A stretch of 63,062 nucleotides of DNA from JACDAN01 sp035535195 (lineage in GTDB: Bacteria; Actinomycetota; Thermoleophilia; Gaiellales; Gaiellaceae), in NCBI GenBank assembly GCA_035535195.1, contig DATLQK010000084.1:1-63062 (forward strand), in the 5' to 3' direction. The translations under genes were made by a program, and so were the position numbers. The notes beneath the pieces were generated by a model, which saw nothing but the letters and a program-made list of their open reading frames with translations, was not told the origin of the DNA and ran no database searches. Shown piece by piece: positions 1 through 8,328 of the stretch; the first letter of the stretch is position 1; each line of letters opens with the position of its first letter.

Positions 1-420
1 GAGCTGGGCGCCGCGCTCGTCGAGCTTCACCGCCTCGCGGGAGACATCGGACTCCTCTGACAGCCGTCGCTCGTAGGCCTCGACCTGCTCTGCGAGTGCC
101 GCACGAAGCTCCTGCTCGCGCTTGGCGGCCGTGGCCAGATCGTGGCGCAGCTCCTCGACCTCGCCCGTCAGGGCAGCAACGGCGCCGGCTCCGGCGGCGG
201 CCGATGCGGCCTCGGCCGCCGCCGGAGGCGGCGCCGCATAAAGATCGACCCGTACAAGAGGAGTATCCCCCTTTTCGTGCTCCGTAACCTCGGCGGCCGT
301 CACCGTGGCGCCGTCGCGGCGACGTTGGAGCTGCGCGCGCAGGCCGGTGCCGAAGCCGCGCTCGGTCTCGACCTCGGCCTTCGGCTCCTCTTGCTTCTCG
401 TCGTGCTGTTCGGCTGCCAT
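1..420 (-). CDS. Coiled-coil protein at the end of the Tad operon (3' end outside window)
   Basis: The minus-strand frame starts at ATG 420 behind an AGGAGA ribosome-binding site and stays open for 140 codons to the left edge, so the C-terminus is missing. The visible part has a charged N-terminus (MAAEQHDEKQEEPKAE), a Pro/Ala-rich stretch around residues 61-80, then Glu/Arg/Ala/Leu heptad-like sequence (VEELRHDLATAAKREQEL) from about residue 85 that looks like a coiled coil. There is no signal peptide or membrane segment. It lies 31 bp downstream of tadC on the same strand and is probably the next gene of the pilus operon. I do not recognise a family; a cytoplasmic scaffold or regulatory protein is possible but unproven. 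Confidence 0.7.
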   Translation of the reverse strand, partial: MAAEQHDEKQEEPKAEVETERGFGTGLRAQLQRRRDGATVTAAEVTEHEKGDTPLVRVDLYAAPPPAAAEAASAAAGAGAVAALTGEVEELRHDLATAAKREQELRAALAEQVEAYERRLSEESDVSREAVKLDERGAQL

Positions 421-451
421 GTCGTCTCCTGAGCTCGCAGGTGGGGGAGGT

Positions 452-1354
452 TTAGAAGACCTTCTCGAGGTTCATGAAGGCCGGCCCGAGGATCACGAGG
501 AAGATCGACGGGAAGATGAAGAGCACCGTCGGGAACAGCATCTTGATCGGTGCCTTCATCGCTTTCTCCTCGGCCGCAGCCTGACGGCGCAGCCGGGAGT
601 CCGCTGCCTGGACGCGCAGGATGCGGCCCAGTGACGTTCCGAGCTGGTCCGCCTGGATGATCGCCCGCGTGAACGAGGAGAGCTCGGGCGCGTCGACGCG
701 GTCCGACATCCGCTTGAGGGCGTCCTGCCGGCTCTCGCCGATCCGCATCTCGCCGAGCGTGAGGCTGAACTCGTCGGCGAGCGGGCCGTCCATGTGCTCG
801 GTGATCTTCGCGATCGCACCGTCGAAGCCCATGCCCGCCTCGACGCTGACCGCCAGGAGGTCGAGGGCGTCGGGGAGGTCGGCCTTGATCCGCTCCCGGC
901 GGCCGCGGGCCTTCAGCGTGACGAAGTAGTCGGGTGCGAAGAAGCCGGCGGCCGCGAGCGCGACCGTCAGCAGCATCCCGGTTCCCGACCCGGCCATCGA
1001 GCCGACGATCATGCCCACCACGGCGCCAAAAACGGCGAGCACGCCCTTGGCGGCCAGGAAGCTGGTCGGCGTCATCTTCCGGCCGAGCCCGGCCCCGAGG
1101 AGCTTGAGGGAGATCGCCTCCATGTTCGTTCGTGGGTTGACCTTCAGGACCCAGCGGGCGACGGACTCGCGCATGGGCTCGACGGCGCGTTCCCGGAACT
1201 TCTTCGCGTCGAGCGGTGAGGCGACCCGCACGAATCCGTAGTGCGAGGCGCGCTTGATCGACTGCTCACGCTGCCTGGAGGGGAGCGTGGCGACCTCGCC
1301 GATCAGGTACACGGCGGCGGCGAGGCAGAGAACGGCGAAAGCGAGCAGCATCAT
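452..1354 (-). CDS. tadC: TadC-like Flp pilus platform protein (type II secretion F family)
   Basis: Predicted inner-membrane platform protein of the Tad pilus machine, which in this family pairs with TadB and is driven by the TadA/CpaF ATPase. The 300-residue product has an N-terminal membrane segment (LLAFAVLCLAAAVYLIGE), a central hydrophobic pair at about residues 100-150, a T2SSF domain around residues 160-270 (including DALDLLAVSVEAGMGFDGAI and LGTSLGRILRVQA) and a C-terminal hydrophobic segment. Length and topology fit TadC. It begins 8 bp after the end of the VWA-TadB gene and is surely co-transcribed with it. Confidence 0.9.
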   Translation of the reverse strand: MMLLAFAVLCLAAAVYLIGEVATLPSRQREQSIKRASHYGFVRVASPLDAKKFRERAVEPMRESVARWVLKVNPRTNMEAISLKLLGAGLGRKMTPTSFLAAKGVLAVFGAVVGMIVGSMAGSGTGMLLTVALAAAGFFAPDYFVTLKARGRRERIKADLPDALDLLAVSVEAGMGFDGAIAKITEHMDGPLADEFSLTLGEMRIGESRQDALKRMSDRVDAPELSSFTRAIIQADQLGTSLGRILRVQAADSRLRRQAAAEEKAMKAPIKMLFPTVLFIFPSIFLVILGPAFMNLEKVF

Positions 1355-1362
1355 TGGTCAGG

Positions 1363-3255
1363 TCACCCCTTGAACGAGACGATCTTCTTGAGCAGGAGGG
1401 AGCCCACGGCCATCATCGAGAAGCCGAGGAGCATTATCTTGTGGCCCGCCGAGCTGTAGTACAGCGGCGCCATGTAGTCGGAGTTCATCAGCGTGATCGC
1501 GGCGGCGATCACGAAGGGCAGGCCGATCAGGACGTACGAGCCGGCGCGGCCCATCGCGGTCAGCCCGCGGACCTTGCGGATGAACTGCTGCCGCTGCCGG
1601 ACGGTGTCGGCGACCATGTCGATCAGGCCGGCGAGGCTGCCGCCCACCTGGCGCTGGATCGAGACGGCTGTGATCACGAACTCGAAGTTCTTCGAGCCGA
1701 GCCGGACGGCCATCTCCTGCAGCGCTTCGTCGATCGGACGGCCGAGCTGCGCCTCGGTGAGGACGCGCTTGAGCTCCTTGCTCGCCGGCGGCCGACCCTC
1801 GTCCACGACGGTCTGCAGGCCCTGCTTGAAGCTGTGGCCCGCTTTCAGTGCGGCGGCGAGCGTGATCAGCAGATCCGGCAGCTGGTTCTCGAACGCCTTC
1901 GTCCGCTGATGCCCCTTGAACCAGACGACGGAGAACGGGACTGCGGCGGCGCCGGCCATCGCCGCAAACACCATCACCCCGCTCAGGAGTGCGGCGCCGA
2001 CGAGCCCGCCGAGGAGGCCGGCCCCGATCGAGAGGTACACGAACTCGACCGTGCGCAGCGGGAGGTCGGCTCGCTCGAGCATCCGGTCGAGAGCGATCCA
2101 GTGCCGCCAGTGCCCGAAGGTGCGCTCGGTCGCGCGGAAGAGCCCTGCTGCGGCCTGGAGGCGCTCGCGGTCGTCGGCCTTGCGCTTCGACCCCTTCGTC
2201 TCGCCGAGATGCGGCGCAAGGCGGCGGCGGAGCCTTGACCCCCGGACCGAGGTCACGACGAAGGTGCCGGCGAGCAGGACGAGTAGGCCGACAATGAGCC
2301 CCATCAGCTGTGTGCCGAAGAAGCTCTCGTAAAACGTTCGCGGAAGCAGCCCTGACGGCCCCTTCACGGCCGGCGCGGACGCACCCTCCGGGACGGTAAG
2401 GCTGGCTCTCGCGCTGCCGGCGCCGGGAAGCGTCGCCTGCAGAGCGAGCTTCTCTCCGGAGCGCGCCGCGGTCAGGTACTCGACGCGCCAGGTGCGCCGC
2501 AGCTCCTGTGCGATACCGGCGTAGATCGAGCTCAGCTCTTTGCTCGACTCGGCGCCGCGGTAGCTGCCGCCGGTCTCGGCGGCCAGCCGCTTCAGCGGTG
2601 CGGGCCTGAACTGCTTGCTCTCGATCGCGACGACGTAGACGAGGACGCCCGACTCCCGCGCGGCTTTGATCGCGTTGTCGAGCGTCGCGGTGCTCCGCGT
2701 CTCGTTCCCATCGGTGACCACGATCACGACCCGGCCGCTATAGCCCTCGCTGCTGAACGAGCGCGCCGCCTTGACGACGCAGTCGTACAGAGTCGTTCCC
2801 TGGTGCTTGTCGACCGAGAGCGACCGGAGGGCGGCCTGCGCGTCCGCGGCCGTCGGCGAGAAGTCGGTCAGCATCACCGGCTTCGTCGCGAAGGTCCCGA
2901 CGGCAACGCGGTCCTGCGAGCTCTTCGCGCGCAGGAAGGCCTGCGCGGCCGATACCGCGTTCGCGAAGGGCTGCCCCTTCATCGACTGGGAACGGTCGAC
3001 GAGGAGTGCCACACTCTTGGCCCGGCCGAGGTTCTCGGCGCGGAGGCCGCTGACCGGCTTGCCGTTCTCGGTCACCCGTGGCGCCTTCGAGACCGGCAGC
3101 GGGCTGACGAGGGTCATCCGGACACGGGGATACGCCGTCGCGTCCACGCCGTTGAGCTTCACACCCGCGGAGGCGGCGGGCACCGCCCCGAGCGCCGCGG
3201 CGCCGAACACGATGCCGACGCGGATGTGGATCCTCTTTCGACCGGTCCAGCTCAT
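1363..3255 (-). CDS. tadB: VWA domain fused to TadB-like pilus platform protein
   Basis: 630-residue two-part protein. Residues 1-30 look like a Sec signal peptide ending AASA. A von Willebrand factor A domain follows, with MIDAS residues D87-x-S89-x-S91 (VDRSQS) and a later VVTDGNE. A membrane segment near residue 320 (LMGLIVGLLVLLAGTFVV) then leads to a second half typical of TadB (T2SSF motif LPDLLITLAAALKAGHSF). The topology implies an extracellular VWA domain joined to the cytoplasm/membrane platform. I chose ATG 3255 because it forms an ATGA overlap with the cpaF stop; the frame remains open 41 codons further upstream, but that stretch only shadows cpaF. The fusion is unusual relative to textbook TadB of about 300 residues. 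Confidence 0.88.
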   Translation of the reverse strand: MSWTGRKRIHIRVGIVFGAAALGAVPAASAGVKLNGVDATAYPRVRMTLVSPLPVSKAPRVTENGKPVSGLRAENLGRAKSVALLVDRSQSMKGQPFANAVSAAQAFLRAKSSQDRVAVGTFATKPVMLTDFSPTAADAQAALRSLSVDKHQGTTLYDCVVKAARSFSSEGYSGRVVIVVTDGNETRSTATLDNAIKAARESGVLVYVVAIESKQFRPAPLKRLAAETGGSYRGAESSKELSSIYAGIAQELRRTWRVEYLTAARSGEKLALQATLPGAGSARASLTVPEGASAPAVKGPSGLLPRTFYESFFGTQLMGLIVGLLVLLAGTFVVTSVRGSRLRRRLAPHLGETKGSKRKADDRERLQAAAGLFRATERTFGHWRHWIALDRMLERADLPLRTVEFVYLSIGAGLLGGLVGAALLSGVMVFAAMAGAAAVPFSVVWFKGHQRTKAFENQLPDLLITLAAALKAGHSFKQGLQTVVDEGRPPASKELKRVLTEAQLGRPIDEALQEMAVRLGSKNFEFVITAVSIQRQVGGSLAGLIDMVADTVRQRQQFIRKVRGLTAMGRAGSYVLIGLPFVIAAAITLMNSDYMAPLYYSSAGHKIMLLGFSMMAVGSLLLKKIVSFKG

Positions 3256-4691
3256 CGGCCGTACCCGGCGGTGAAGGTCGGCCGGAGCTCGACCTCCTCC
3301 CGTTCGAAGAAGCTCGGCGGGAGCGTCACGCCGTTCGTGGTCATCTTCTCCAGGAAGTGCGGCTTCAGCCCGGAGCACACGAGGGGGGAGAGCAGCGCCA
3401 GCGTGCGTCCCGCGTTCGCGGCGTCGTCCTCGGGCGGCTTCGCCACGAAGACGTCCTGAAGCGTGATCACCTCGGACTCCATCCGGAGGACCTCGGTGAC
3501 GTTCGTGACCCGACGCGAGCCGTCCACGAGCCGGTTGATCTGAATCAGCAGATCGAACGCGCTGGAGATCTGCTCCCGGATCGCCCGGAGCGGCAGGTCG
3601 ACGCCGGCGGTGAGCACCAGTGTCTCCAGCCGGGAAAGGGCGTCGCGCGGCGAGTTCGCGTGGATCGTCGTGAGCGAGCCCTCGTGGCCGGTGTTCATCG
3701 CCTGGAGCATGTCCAGGGTCTCCGCTCCGCGGACCTCACCGACGATGATCCGATCGGGGCGCATGCGCAGGGCGTTGCGGACGAGCTCGCGGATGCGGAC
3801 CTCGCCCTGGCCCTCGATGTTCGGCGGACGCGCCTCGAGCGTGATCACGTGCTCCTGCTGGAGCTGGAGCTCGGCGGCGTCCTCGATCGTCACGATCCGC
3901 TCGTCACCGGGGACGAACGCCGACAGCGCGTTGAGCGTGGTCGTCTTACCGGTACCGGTTCCGCCCGAGATCAGCACGTTCAGCTTCCCGCGGACGCAGG
4001 CGGCGAGGAACTGCGCCGACTTCGGCGTCAGCGTCCCGAACGTGATCAGGTCGTCCATCGTGTACGGGTCCCGCGAGAACTTCCGGATTGTCAGCGTCGG
4101 GCCCTTCAGCGAGAGCGGCGGGATGATCGCATTGACGCGGCTCCCGTCCGGGAGACGCGCGTCGACCATCGGCGACGCCTCGTCGACGCGGCGGCCGACC
4201 TGCGAGACGATTTTGTCGATGATCCGCAGCAGGTGGGCGTTGTCAGCGAAGGAGGTGTTCGTCCGCTCGAGCTTTCCGTCTCGCTCGATGAAGATCCGGT
4301 CCCAGCTGTTGCACATCACTTCCGTGATCTCGTCGTCGCGGAGGAGCGGCTCCAGCGGTCCGTAGCCGAGGATGTCGTCGGTGAGCTCGCGGACGATCCG
4401 CCGGCGCTCCTCACGGGTGAGGGGCGTCCGGTCGAGCGCCAGCTGCTCGGTGACCGCGTGGTGCACCTGCTCGTGCAGGTCCTCGGTCGTCTCGGTCGTG
4501 AAGAGCTGCGGGCCGAGCTTCGCAATGCACGCGTGGTGGACGCGCGTCTTCAGCTCGGCGTACGGGTCGGCCGTCGAAGGCGGCTCTTCCCGCGGCGGCT
4601 GGGGCGCCCCGGCGAGGACGATCGGCGCCTCGCCGCCCGCCTCGCCGTTCTGGGGCGTGTTCTGTCCCTTGATTCGGTCGTGGAGTCCCAT
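3252..4691 (-). CDS. cpaF: CpaF/TadA secretion ATPase
   Basis: Hexameric cytoplasmic ATPase expected to power Flp pilus assembly. The 479 residues comprise a disordered N-terminus (1-45), an N-terminal domain (50-200) with the family motif GYGPLEPLLRDDEITEVM, and the RecA-like core with Walker A GGTGTGKTT at 243-251, the Asp box and the Walker-B/His region RMRPDRIIVGEVRG and GHEGSLTTIHANS. All expected catalytic motifs are present. It overlaps the VWA-tadB start by 4 nt and lies 8 bp downstream of cpaE. Confidence 0.95.
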   Translation of the reverse strand: MGLHDRIKGQNTPQNGEAGGEAPIVLAGAPQPPREEPPSTADPYAELKTRVHHACIAKLGPQLFTTETTEDLHEQVHHAVTEQLALDRTPLTREERRRIVRELTDDILGYGPLEPLLRDDEITEVMCNSWDRIFIERDGKLERTNTSFADNAHLLRIIDKIVSQVGRRVDEASPMVDARLPDGSRVNAIIPPLSLKGPTLTIRKFSRDPYTMDDLITFGTLTPKSAQFLAACVRGKLNVLISGGTGTGKTTTLNALSAFVPGDERIVTIEDAAELQLQQEHVITLEARPPNIEGQGEVRIRELVRNALRMRPDRIIVGEVRGAETLDMLQAMNTGHEGSLTTIHANSPRDALSRLETLVLTAGVDLPLRAIREQISSAFDLLIQINRLVDGSRRVTNVTEVLRMESEVITLQDVFVAKPPEDDAANAGRTLALLSPLVCSGLKPHFLEKMTTNGVTLPPSFFEREEVELRPTFTAGYGR

Positions 4692-4699
4692 TGCCCCTC

Positions 4700-5890
4700 C
4701 TACGCCTTCGCGGCCACTGAGCGGTTGCGCCAGCTCTTGCGCCGCGACTCGCGCGGCTCGGCCGGCTGGAGCGACTTCGCCATCTCGCGCAACGCGCGGG
4801 AGAAGTCGGCCTTCGCATCGGAGAGAACGGCCGGGTTGCCGCGGTTCACGGCCAGCGGGACCGCCCGGTCGCTCGGGACCTCGTACCGGACCCGCTGCTC
4901 GAGCGCCGCCTCGACCTCGCCGCGCTTCATGCCGACGTTGGAGTTCGCGCGGTTCAAGACGACCCGGATCCGCTCCGTCGGGAACGAAAGCAGCTCGAGG
5001 GTCTGGAGGCTGAGGCGGACGTTCTTGATCGTCGGGACGTCGAGTCCGCAGACGAGCAGGAGCTCGTCTGTCGAGTCGAGCGTCGCCAGCATCGGCCCAT
5101 GGAAGAACGGCGAGGTGTCGACGACGATCATCTCGTACGACTCCTTCGCCACTTCGAGCAGGCGCGAGAGCTTGGCCTCGGTGACGAGCTCGGCGTCCTC
5201 CGGCCGGATCGGCGCCGGGAGGACGTCGACTCCCGCGGCATGGCGCGTGGTGTATCCGGCCAGCTTCTCGGGGTCGAGCTCGCCGGGCGCGACGACCAGG
5301 TCGTAGATCGTCTTGTCGGGCTCGATCCCGAGCATGATCGCGGCGTCGCCGAACTGGAGGTCGAGGTCGAGCAGGAGCGTCCGCTTTCCGCCGTGCTTGG
5401 CGAAAGCGGTTGCCAGGTTCGTCGACATCACGGTCTTCCCGGTTCCCCCCTTGGGGGAGAAGACGGTGATGATCCGTCCCTCTTCGCCGGCGTGGCCGAC
5501 CTTACCGGTGACACAGGCCTTGCGGATCGAGAAGACGACGTTCTCGGGCAGCTGCGGAAGCAGCAGGACGTCGGCCACGTCCGCCTCGAGTGCAGATTCG
5601 AGCAGTGCCGAAGCCTCGCCGGAAGCGAGCAGGACGATCGGGGCTCGCGTGTACTCGCGGATCGCCGCCAGCTCGTCGCCGGGCAATTCAGACGACCGCG
5701 TTCCGTGCAGGACGGCCTGGAGGTGGCCACCGGCGAGCGCGCCCGCCCCTTCCCGCACGGACTGGCTGCGCCCGACCACGTTCATCTCCGGGTGGTGCGT
5801 GAGCGCCTCGGTCAGCTCGTTGAGACCCTCGCAGCTCCCGGTCACGAAGATCCGGGTGCCCTCGTTGAATGTCAGCGGTTCGGACATCAT
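4700..5890 (-). CDS. cpaE: CpaE/TadZ-like ParA-family pilus localisation ATPase
   Basis: Residues about 10-130 form an atypical receiver-like N-terminal domain. Residues 140-390 are a MinD/ParA ATPase with deviant Walker A KGGTGKT at 147-153 and the downstream DLDLQFGDAAIMLG and VVDTSPFFHGPML motifs. In Tad systems this protein positions the machinery at the cell pole. Two consecutive ATG codons are available at 5890 and 5887. An AGGAGG lies 3 nt before the first and 6 nt before the second, so the second may be used. The first overlaps the cpaB stop as ATGA. Confidence 0.92.
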   Translation of the reverse strand: MMSEPLTFNEGTRIFVTGSCEGLNELTEALTHHPEMNVVGRSQSVREGAGALAGGHLQAVLHGTRSSELPGDELAAIREYTRAPIVLLASGEASALLESALEADVADVLLLPQLPENVVFSIRKACVTGKVGHAGEEGRIITVFSPKGGTGKTVMSTNLATAFAKHGGKRTLLLDLDLQFGDAAIMLGIEPDKTIYDLVVAPGELDPEKLAGYTTRHAAGVDVLPAPIRPEDAELVTEAKLSRLLEVAKESYEMIVVDTSPFFHGPMLATLDSTDELLLVCGLDVPTIKNVRLSLQTLELLSFPTERIRVVLNRANSNVGMKRGEVEAALEQRVRYEVPSDRAVPLAVNRGNPAVLSDAKADFSRALREMAKSLQPAEPRESRRKSWRNRSVAAKA

Positions 5891-6651
5891 CGACCTCCTG
5901 TCACCAGTCGACGCACGGCCCGACGGCCCAGACCGTCGCGAACGACCGTGACGTCGGTCTCCGCGCTCGGCTTGCTGTCGGCCGCGTCGGTTACGGGGCG
6001 AAGCTCCAGGGCCCAGTCACCGTGCTGCATGACGTGGAAGAGCTTCTGGGACTGTGCGTCGCTCACGGCCAGCAGAGCCGAATAGGCCTCGTCCGGACGG
6101 GCGGTCAGCTTGCTCTCGACGTCGGCGGAGCTGGGCGCCCGGAGGACGAGCAGGTCGCGCAGCACGACACGCGTGAAGGGCATTCCGTCGCCGCGCGTCT
6201 CGACCGAGCCGACGAAATCGACGCGGTCGCCTGTCTTCATGGTGCCGAGCAGCAGCTGGTGCTCGCTGCCGGGAACCTGGATCGCGCGGAGCCGGCCCTT
6301 CAGCTGGGCCTGCACTCCCTGCTCGCCCAGCGGGCGGAACCGGTTGAGCGTGACCTGCTCGCCCTCGTAGACCTTCTCGGTCGCGACGAGCTGCTGGATC
6401 TGGTCCGGCTTGGAGATCGCGCCCGGAACGACGTTCCGGCGTGCGACCTCGACCGGCTTGAGCAGGTTGCGATCGGAGACCTCGGAGCCCGACGTGCCGA
6501 CGGGAATCTCCCCCGCCGCGACGTAGACGGGCACGAGCTCTTCTCCCGACTGCACGCTGTGCTTGTAATTGGTGACGTAGAAGATCGTCAGCAGCGCGGC
6601 GAGCACGGCCAGCGCGACCGCAATGCCGATATTTCGAAGCCTGTAACTCAT
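5887..6651 (-). CDS. cpaB: CpaB/RcpC-like Flp pilus assembly protein (SAF domain)
   Basis: 254 residues with an N-terminal membrane anchor (IGIAVALAVLAALLTIFYV, about 8-26), a SAF-like segment (VPVYVAAGEIPVGTSGSE...DRNLLKPVEVARRNVVPGAI) and an RcpC-type C-terminal domain (LRAIQVPGSEHQLLLGTMKTGDRVDFV). CpaB proteins are periplasmic or envelope components needed for pilus biogenesis. ATG 6651 was chosen because translation begins with the anchor (MSYRLRNIG). The frame runs on upstream but only as a shadow of tadG. The ribosome-binding site AAAGGAGAG is slightly distant. Confidence 0.88.
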   Translation of the reverse strand: MSYRLRNIGIAVALAVLAALLTIFYVTNYKHSVQSGEELVPVYVAAGEIPVGTSGSEVSDRNLLKPVEVARRNVVPGAISKPDQIQQLVATEKVYEGEQVTLNRFRPLGEQGVQAQLKGRLRAIQVPGSEHQLLLGTMKTGDRVDFVGSVETRGDGMPFTRVVLRDLLVLRAPSSADVESKLTARPDEAYSALLAVSDAQSQKLFHVMQHGDWALELRPVTDAADSKPSAETDVTVVRDGLGRRAVRRLVTGGR

Positions 6652-6692
6652 GGCAAGATCTCTCTCTCCTTTTCCTACTCGGTCAGCTTTCG

Positions 6693-7658
6693 TTATTCGG
6701 TTAGCTCGACTTTGTGAACGCCGAGGCCGGAAGCTCCGCCTCCGCCTCCGGATGTGGCTGGAATTCCCTCCGCGACGTAGCGAGTGAAATAGCCGGTAAG
6801 CGTCCCAGAGCTGCCGCCCAGGCTGTAGGAGGTCGGGACGAATCCGACCCAGCCGATGATGTCGTACTGCGCGTTCGAGCCGGGCCCGGTAAGCAGTCGA
6901 TAGACCGGAAAGAGAATTTCCTTTCCGAGCACCGCATCGAGCGAGCTCCGGAATTGCGAGTTGTTGAAGTTCGCCGAGGGTGCCGAGTAGTAGCGCCCGA
7001 GCGCCATGTCCTGGTCGTAGCCGTTCAGCAGCCAATCGGCGAGCGTTCCGGCGCCGATCGTTCCCGTCGAGTCGTGCTGATTCAGGTTGATCAGGCCGAA
7101 GGCGCCGGAGCCGTTGCCGCCGCCGGGCTGGTGAAGGTCCTCGAGGTTCAGCGTCGTGGGCTTCTCGAACGTCGGGTTGCACGTCGGATTCGCCGACCGC
7201 GTGCAGTTGAGCAACGGGTGCTTGAAGTGCACGACGATCGGCGCGACATATCGGGCGGCCGAGAGATCCCATGCGCGCGCCTTCGCGCGCCCGACGATTG
7301 TTGTCGACTTGAACCCGAACAGCTTCGCGAAGAAGGCCGGCGCCGTCCGTGAGACCTTCACGGTGATCGTGTCGCCGGCAAAGGCGGTGGACGAGAAGGT
7401 GATTCCGGCAGCCGCGAGGCCACCGCCGTTCTTGTCGGCATAGGTCAGCGCAAGCGACGCCGCGCGAGGGGTGTCCGGCAGCACCTGCGCGCCCGCAAGC
7501 GCCGCGGCGTCCGCAGTCGCCTGGGCTGCCCGGTGCGCCCGGTACCACGAGCCGACGTCGAGCACTATGGCAGCGAGGCCGACGAGCGCGGTCATGAAGA
7601 GCAGCATGATCACGAGGGACTGGCCCCGTTCGGATCGCAGTGATTGCTGCTTGGTCAT
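6693..7658 (-). CDS. tadG: TadG-like pilus-associated protein
   Basis: 321 residues. The N-terminus SERGQSLVIMLLFMTALVGLAAIVLDVG is pilin-like: short basic leader, Gly, then a hydrophobic helix. It is followed by RAHRAAQATADAAALAGAQ, the hallmark of TadE/TadG and related proteins, and then a long extracellular region with two cysteines (NCTRSANPTC). Unlike Flp and TadE in this operon it lacks the Glu at position +5 after the Gly, so it may stay membrane-anchored rather than be processed. It overlaps tadE by 4 nt (ATGA). Confidence 0.85.
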   Translation of the reverse strand: MTKQQSLRSERGQSLVIMLLFMTALVGLAAIVLDVGSWYRAHRAAQATADAAALAGAQVLPDTPRAASLALTYADKNGGGLAAAGITFSSTAFAGDTITVKVSRTAPAFFAKLFGFKSTTIVGRAKARAWDLSAARYVAPIVVHFKHPLLNCTRSANPTCNPTFEKPTTLNLEDLHQPGGGNGSGAFGLINLNQHDSTGTIGAGTLADWLLNGYDQDMALGRYYSAPSANFNNSQFRSSLDAVLGKEILFPVYRLLTGPGSNAQYDIIGWVGFVPTSYSLGGSSGTLTGYFTRYVAEGIPATSGGGGGASGLGVHKVELTE

Positions 7659-8047
7659 TCGACACGCTCCGTCGTGACGCTGTGGAGTCGGCCGCTCTTG
7701 ACGACGAGGCCGAGCAAACTGATCGAATAGGGATACGAACCTTCGACTCGAACGTCCTCGCCCGATTCCCAGGTCGAGTCGACGTCAACGGCGAGGTCCG
7801 AGGCCTTGAGATCTGTGGCGGCCGTCCGCACCTGCGCGACAACTGCGCCCTCGGGGTCCTTCAGGTGGCGCGCGACGCTCCCCTTGCGTGCGCCGGCGCG
7901 AACCGCATCCGTCAGCGTGATGTAGTTGTTGAAGGCAATCCCGAACTGGATGATCCCGAAGAGAAGCATCACGAGCAGCGGCAGGACCAGCGCGAATTCG
8001 GTCATGGTTTGACCGCGCTCAGAATTGACTGCGACTCTCTTCCTCAT
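7655..8047 (-). CDS. tadE: TadE-like minor pseudopilin
   Basis: 130 residues if started at ATG 8047 (MRKRVAVNSERGQ). The leader ends in Gly and is followed by QTMTEFALVLPLLVML, giving the prepilin-peptidase pattern G|xxxxEF, and then NNYITLTDAVRAGARKG, typical of TadE. The frame stays open 36 codons upstream, but that extension is Pro-rich and unlike the family. The preceding ribosome-binding site is weak (AAGAGAG). The product is a minor pilin cleaved by a TadV/CpaA-type peptidase that is not encoded in this window. Confidence 0.87.
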   Translation of the reverse strand: MRKRVAVNSERGQTMTEFALVLPLLVMLLFGIIQFGIAFNNYITLTDAVRAGARKGSVARHLKDPEGAVVAQVRTAATDLKASDLAVDVDSTWESGEDVRVEGSYPYSISLLGLVVKSGRLHSVTTERVE

Positions 8048-8163
8048 GTGCGGCTGCGGCTCTCTTTCTGTTCTTGCGAAGACGGCTGTAACTGGATACT
8101 GCTGCGGTGAGGGGGCGGACCCTTCGGGCGGCGAAGGGCCCGCCATCCATGCCAATCTCGGAG

Positions 8164-8328
8164 CTAGCTGATGTAGCCGGCGACCCGAGTAATTGCGCTG
8201 ATGATGTTGCCGGAGAGGAGCGAGAGGGCACCGAACACGAGGGCCGTAATTACGGCCAAAACGACCCCGTACTCAGCCATGGTCTGACCCTCCTCACGCT
8301 TCTGCAGCGAGGCGAAGAGCTTCTGCAC
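8164..8328 (-). CDS. flp: Flp-type pilin (major pilus subunit), GTG start
   Basis: Only 54 residues when started at GTG 8328, which sits 5 nt behind a near-perfect ribosome-binding site (GGGAGGTGA). The sequence VQKLFASLQKREEG|QTMAEYG carries the diagnostic Flp processing site: Gly, then Glu at +5 and Tyr at +6, followed by a single hydrophobic helix (VVLAVITALVFGALSLLSG). Size, motif and position at the head of the tad operon all fit the structural pilin. The longer open frame upstream (to 8526) is leader sequence, not protein. Confidence 0.93.
   Translation of the reverse strand: MQKLFASLQKREEGQTMAEYGVVLAVITALVFGALSLLSGNIISAITRVAGYIS

Noticed and set aside
3256..3378. 41-residue N-terminal extension of the VWA-TadB gene
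   Set aside because: It overlaps cpaF coding sequence in another frame, reads as Arg/Pro-rich shadow sequence, and the ATGA start at 3255 is followed directly by a signal peptide.
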